A stretch of DNA of 9,206 nucleotides from Vitreoscilla sp. (GTDB lineage: Bacteria > Pseudomonadota > Gammaproteobacteria > Burkholderiales > Burkholderiaceae). Positions within the stretch are counted from its first letter, which is position 1; each line of letters begins with the position of its first letter. Shown piece after piece: positions 6,787 through 9,206 of this stretch. The stretch spans positions 1-9,206 of the forward strand of contig JACMOG010000482.1 of NCBI GenBank assembly GCA_014378125.1, written 5' to 3'. Under the pieces are notes generated by a model. The model was not told the DNA's origin and did no database searches. It saw nothing but the letters and a program-made list of their open reading frames with translations. The translations under genes were made by a program, and so were the position numbers.

Positions 6787-6793
6787 AGGAGAG
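6787..6793 (+). promoter_or_regulatory. Ribosome binding site of the pirin gene
   Basis: AGGAGAG with a 5-nt AT-rich spacer before the ATG at 6799. It is the strongest Shine-Dalgarno in the window, and it selects this start over an in-frame ATG 60 nt upstream at 6739 whose 20 extra residues do not resemble pirin. Confidence 0.85.
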
Positions 6794-6798
6794 AACAA

Positions 6799-7521
6799 AT
6801 GCTCACGCTTCGCAAAGCTCAAGACCGCGGCCATGCCAACCACGGCTGGCTCAACAGCCACCACAGCTTCTCGTTCGCCGACTACCACGACCCGGCGCAC
6901 ATGGGCTTCGGCAACTTGCGCGTGCTCAACGACGACACCGTGCATGCCGGCCAGGGCTTCGGCACGCACGGCCATCGCGACATGGAGATCATCAGCTACG
7001 TGCTGGACGGCGCCCTCGCGCACCAGGACAGCATGGGCAACGGCACCCCCGGCGGCGCCAACGCCGGCGTGGTCGTGCCGGGCGGCGTGCAACGCATGAC
7101 CGCCGGCACCGGCGTGCGCCACAGTGAGTTCAACCATTCGAAGGATTCGGCCACGCACTTCCTGCAGATCTGGCTGCTGCCGGAACGCGCCGGCCTCGCG
7201 CCGGGCTACGAGCAGGTCAACGTGCCCGACACCGACAAGCGCGGCAAGCTCGCGCTGGTGGGCTCGCCCGACAAGGCGCCCGGCGCGGTGACGCTCAACG
7301 CCGACGCGCGCATCTTCGCGGGGCTGTTCGACGGCGCCGAGCGCCAGGAGCTGCCGCTGCCCGCCGGCCGCCTCACGTACGTGCACGTGGCGCGGGGCAG
7401 CCTGCGCGTCAACGGCCAGCAGCTGGGTGCCGGCGACGCGTTGAAGATCCGCGACGAGGCCACGCTGGTGCTCGAAGGCGGCGACCAGGCCGAGGTGCTG
7501 GTGTTCGACCTGAAGCCTTGA
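6799..7521 (+). CDS. Pirin family bicupin protein (YhhW-like)
   Basis: 240 residues. Pirins are iron- or metal-binding two-cupin proteins; E. coli YhhW acts as a quercetin 2,3-dioxygenase in vitro, and others serve as redox-linked regulators. The N-terminus LRKAQDRGHANHGWLNS, then HHSFSFADYHDP and GFGTHGHRDMEIISYVLDG, is diagnostic. Expected metal ligands are present: H57 and H59 in the first motif, H108 and E110 in GVRHSEFNHS. The second cupin spans about 150-240 and ends in VLVFDLKP. The loop after DSMGN (78-97) is a few residues longer than in YhhW as I remember it, and rich in Gly/Pro. Cytoplasmic; no signal peptide. It begins 121 nt after the peptidase gene and ends 71 nt before the PLP enzyme gene. 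A common operon is possible, but the leader before pirin leaves room for its own promoter. Confidence 0.95.
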   Translation: MLTLRKAQDRGHANHGWLNSHHSFSFADYHDPAHMGFGNLRVLNDDTVHAGQGFGTHGHRDMEIISYVLDGALAHQDSMGNGTPGGANAGVVVPGGVQRMTAGTGVRHSEFNHSKDSATHFLQIWLLPERAGLAPGYEQVNVPDTDKRGKLALVGSPDKAPGAVTLNADARIFAGLFDGAERQELPLPAGRLTYVHVARGSLRVNGQQLGAGDALKIRDEATLVLEGGDQAEVLVFDLKP

Positions 7522-7565
7522 GTTCACGCATCGAGAAGACGTGACGGGGCGGTCTGCATGAGAAT

Positions 7566-7581
7566 GGTGGTCGAACCCACC
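7566..7581 (+). promoter_or_regulatory. Small hairpin just upstream of the PLP enzyme start
   Basis: GGTGG and CCACC around TCGAAC, ending 11 nt before the ATG at 7593. No clear Shine-Dalgarno is present in this 71-nt gap, so the short hairpin may affect translation. It could equally be chance. Confidence 0.25.
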
Positions 7582-7592
7582 GAACGCATCGC

Positions 7593-8852
7593 ATGACCGC
7601 CCCCACCCAACGCGCCTACGGCGCCACCACCCGCCTGCTCCACTCCGACCGCCTCGGCGGCGTGGAGGCCGGCGGCTCGCACAAGCCGCTGCACCTGAGC
7701 GCGGCGTTCAGCTACCCCACCGCCCGCGACCTCGCGGAGGTGTTCCAGGGCATCCAGTCCGGCCCTGTCTATGCCCGCCAGGGCAACCCGACGGGCGCTG
7801 CGCTCGAGGCCAAGGTCACGCTGCTGGAAGACGGCAAGGGCACCGCGTGCTTCTCCACGGGCATGGCGGCGATCTCGGCCGTGTTCCTGTCGCTGCTGCG
7901 CTCGGGCGACCACGTGGTCAGCAGCCGCTTCCTGTTCGGCAACACCAACAGCCTCATGCAGACGCTGCTGGGCCTGGGAATCTCGGTGTCCTTCGTCGAC
8001 GCCACCGACGTCGACGCGGTGGGCGCTGCCATCACGCCGGCCACGCGGCTCGTGTTCGTCGAGACCATCGCCAACCCGGTCACCCAGGTCTCCGACCTCG
8101 AGGGCATCGGGCGCCTGTGCCGCGAACGCGGCCTGTTGTACGTGGTGGACGGCACGATGACCACGCCGGTGCTGATGAAGGCGCGCAGCGTCGATGCGGG
8201 CCTCGTGGTGCACGCGCTCACCAAGGGCTTCGGCGGCCACGGCAACGCGATGGGCGGCGCGGTGGTCGACACCGGCCTGTTCGACTGGTCGACCTTCCAC
8301 AACATCCTTCCGGCGTACCGCAAGGGCCCGCCGGCCAGCTGGGGCCTGCTGCAGATCCGCAAGAAGGGCCTGCGCGACCTGGGCGCCACGCTGCGCGCGG
8401 AAGACGCGCACCGCCTGGCCGTCGGCGCCGAAACCATGGCGCTGCGTATCCCGCGCGCCTGCGACAACGCGCTGGCCATGGCGCGCTGGCTCGAGCAGCA
8501 GCCGGCCGTCGCCCGCGTGCATTACCCCGGTCTCGCGAGCCACGCGCAGCACGAGCGCGCCGCGGCGCTGTTCCAGGGCGGCTTCGGCCCGCTGATGAGC
8601 TTCGAGCTGCGCGAGGGCATCGACTGCTTCGCCTTCCTCGACGCGCTGCAGCTGGTGATCGTGTCCAGCCACCTGGCCGACAACCGCACGCTGGCCATCC
8701 CCGTGGCCCAGACCATCTTCTTCGAGATGGGCCCGGAACGCCGCGCCGAGATGGGCATCTCCGAAGGGTTGATCCGCCTGTCCGTGGGCATCGAGGACAT
8801 CGCCGACCTGATCGACGATTTCTCGCGGGCGCTCGAGGCGGTTGCGTCCTGA
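7593..8852 (+). CDS. Cystathionine gamma-synthase family PLP-dependent enzyme (Cys/Met metabolism)
   Basis: 419 residues, fold type I Cys/Met metabolism PLP enzyme; the family includes cystathionine gamma-synthase, O-acyl-homoserine sulfhydrylases and methionine gamma-lyase. Visible landmarks: YARQGNPT (60-67; Y60 and R62 bind the neighbour's PLP phosphate), FSTGMAAI (87-94), ETIANP with N161, D186 in VVDGT for the pyridine nitrogen, the Schiff-base lysine K211 in HALTKGFGGHGNAMGG, and LIRLSVGIED (393-402). Length is normal. Departures from classical members: the ring-stacking Tyr is F115 in FLFGNTNSL, the usual DNT is DGT (G187), the Ser two before Thr-Lys is A208, and TKYIGGHGD is TKGFGGHGN. 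This fits a distinct subgroup I recall from Burkholderiales, whose substrate I cannot name. The ATG at 7593 is the best start although it lacks a clear ribosome binding site. It lies 71 nt after pirin. Confidence 0.93.
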   Translation: MTAPTQRAYGATTRLLHSDRLGGVEAGGSHKPLHLSAAFSYPTARDLAEVFQGIQSGPVYARQGNPTGAALEAKVTLLEDGKGTACFSTGMAAISAVFLSLLRSGDHVVSSRFLFGNTNSLMQTLLGLGISVSFVDATDVDAVGAAITPATRLVFVETIANPVTQVSDLEGIGRLCRERGLLYVVDGTMTTPVLMKARSVDAGLVVHALTKGFGGHGNAMGGAVVDTGLFDWSTFHNILPAYRKGPPASWGLLQIRKKGLRDLGATLRAEDAHRLAVGAETMALRIPRACDNALAMARWLEQQPAVARVHYPGLASHAQHERAAALFQGGFGPLMSFELREGIDCFAFLDALQLVIVSSHLADNRTLAIPVAQTIFFEMGPERRAEMGISEGLIRLSVGIEDIADLIDDFSRALEAVAS

Positions 8853-8871
8853 TCTGATCTGCGTGGCGGTT

Positions 8872-8916
8872 TGCGGGGCGCTCTGGTGTGCGGGGCGCTC
8901 TGGTGTGCGGGGCGCG
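8872..8916. repeat. 17-bp direct tandem repeat, 2.6 copies
   Basis: The unit tgcggggcgctctggtg occurs at 8872-8888 and 8889-8905 without mismatch, followed by a partial third copy from 8906 that diverges after ten bases. It lies 20 bp after the PLP enzyme stop, in non-coding sequence, and abuts the long inverted repeat. Confidence 0.9.
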
Positions 8917-9035
8917 CCGGGTCTGGGACGACTCACCGGGGGAGTCATTTTTGCTCGTGTCCCCCGTCGGCCTTCGGCCTCCTCCTCCTTTACCTCGCAA
9001 AAAAGACTCCCCCGCCTCGCCGTCCCACGCCCGGC
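8916..9035. repeat. Long imperfect inverted repeat (39-bp arms, 42-bp loop), possible dispersed intergenic element
   Basis: Left arm 8916-8954 and right arm 8997-9035 match as reverse complements over 39 bp with about eight mismatches. The conserved blocks, read on the left arm, are GCCGGG, TGGGACG and CGGGGGAGTC, then a T run ending in TTTTTGC. The 42-bp loop contains GGCCTTCGGCC and a CCTCCTCCTCC run. The structure is non-coding and lies just past the PLP enzyme gene. Its arms carry T runs facing inward on both strands, so it could terminate transcription from either side. The layout resembles palindromic repeat elements scattered between genes; copy number cannot be judged here. Confidence 0.75.
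8930..8952 (+). terminator. Candidate intrinsic terminator of the PLP enzyme gene
   Basis: GACTC (8930-8934) pairs with GAGTC (8942-8946) across ACCGGGG, followed directly by ATTTTT. It is within 100 nt of the stop at 8852. The stem is short, but the C/G-rich loop can pair further. An alternative stem pairs cggggga at 8937 with tcccccg at 8960. It sits inside the left arm of the long inverted repeat. Confidence 0.45.
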
Positions 9036-9057
9036 CTGCCCGCAGACAACATTCGCT

Positions 9058-9082
9058 GGGGGAGTTCACGTCAACTTTTTTG
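9058..9082. repeat. Third, interrupted copy of the inverted-repeat arm
   Basis: GGGGGAGT (9058-9065) followed, after nine extra bases, by a C and six T and a G (9075-9082). This repeats the GGGGGAGTC plus T-run core of the left arm of the 8916-9035 element. GACTCCCCC in the right arm could pair with either copy. It may be a decayed relic or part of a larger composite element. Confidence 0.45.
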
Positions 9083-9090
9083 TGGGTGTT

Positions 9091-9123
9091 GGCCTCGTCG
9101 GGCCATCGAGGCCCGACGAGGCC
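9091..9123. terminator. Perfect 14-bp hairpin, possible terminator of a convergent minus-strand gene
   Basis: GGCCTCGTCGGGCC (9091-9104) and its exact reverse complement (9110-9123) enclose the 5-nt loop ATCGA. The stem is 12 of 14 G/C and very stable. If the minus-strand reading frame ending at 9140 is real, the hairpin starts 16 nt after its stop, a terminator position. No T run follows on either strand, so it would be a hairpin-only type. The hairpin is certain; the role is inferred. Confidence 0.5.
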
Positions 9124-9139
9124 CGCGGACGGCCGCCAC

Positions 9140-9206
9140 CTACCCCGCCGGGCCCGACGCGGAATTCCCGTCCAGGTGGCCGCGCGCGATTTTCGTGTCC
9201 GGCCAA
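9140..9206 (-). CDS. Possible C-terminal 21 codons of a gene entering from the right edge
   Basis: On the minus strand a frame enters at 9205 and stops at TAG (9142-9140), reading WPDTKIARGHLDGNSASGPA then G. Of 21 sense codons, 19 end in G or C, as in the real genes of the window, while the frame starting at 9206 has many codons ending in A or T. The perfect hairpin downstream fits an end of gene. The piece is too short for any family call and could be chance. Confidence 0.3.
   Translation of the reverse strand, partial: WPDTKIARGHLDGNSASGPAG

Noticed and set aside
7524..8948. Minus-strand frame of 474 codons opposite the PLP enzyme
   Set aside because: Antisense shadow with His/Arg/Ala/Gly composition, although it also crosses the short leader; no domain is recognisable.
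8218..9069. Minus-strand frame with GTG start covering the inverted repeat
   Set aside because: Arg/Gly/Pro-rich translation of palindromic DNA continuing antisense to the PLP gene; it is open only because stops are rare in this base composition.
9157..9172. Palindrome around the GGAATTCC site
   Set aside because: It is short and expected by chance; no flanking structure or gene suggests an operator.

Overview
The window is very GC-rich bacterial chromosomal DNA in which nearly all codons end in G or C. The gene content (yajC-secD-secF followed by a DUF1631 gene, an MtfA-type peptidase, a pirin and a Cys/Met PLP enzyme) points to a betaproteobacterium of the order Burkholderiales, probably in or near the Rubrivivax/Leptothrix/Roseateles/Comamonadaceae group. 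That placement is an inference from protein character and gene order, not from a search.

Left part (1-4753, minus strand): one transcription unit in the order yajC (GTG start), secD, secF and a DUF1631 protein that runs off the left edge. YajC, SecD and SecF form the accessory complex of the SecYEG translocon; SecD and SecF use the proton gradient to pull proteins out on the periplasmic side. The spacings are 106, 24 and 55 nt. The 106-nt yajC-secD gap holds a strong RNA hairpin. The DUF1631 protein has an unusual 123-residue Gly/Gln/Asn/Tyr low-complexity insert made of tandem repeats.

Middle (4910-6677): two divergent genes. On the minus strand, upstream of yajC, is a GGDEF-domain protein whose active-site motif has decayed to DGNLF while the inhibitory-site RxxD is intact, so it is a candidate c-di-GMP receptor rather than a cyclase. 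On the plus strand is an MtfA-like zinc peptidase with an added N-terminal membrane anchor. Their start codons lie within about 40 bp, or touch, depending on the start chosen.

Right part (6799-8852, plus strand): a pirin-family cupin with a very good ribosome binding site, then a cystathionine gamma-synthase-family PLP enzyme.

Right end (8853-9206): no complete gene. It holds a 17-bp tandem repeat, a 39-bp-arm imperfect inverted repeat with a third related arm copy, a perfect 14-bp hairpin, and perhaps the last 21 codons of a convergent minus-strand gene. I see no phage, IS, CRISPR, tRNA or rRNA. The two points most worth a second look are the degenerate GGDEF protein with an intact I-site and the prion-like insert in the DUF1631 protein.
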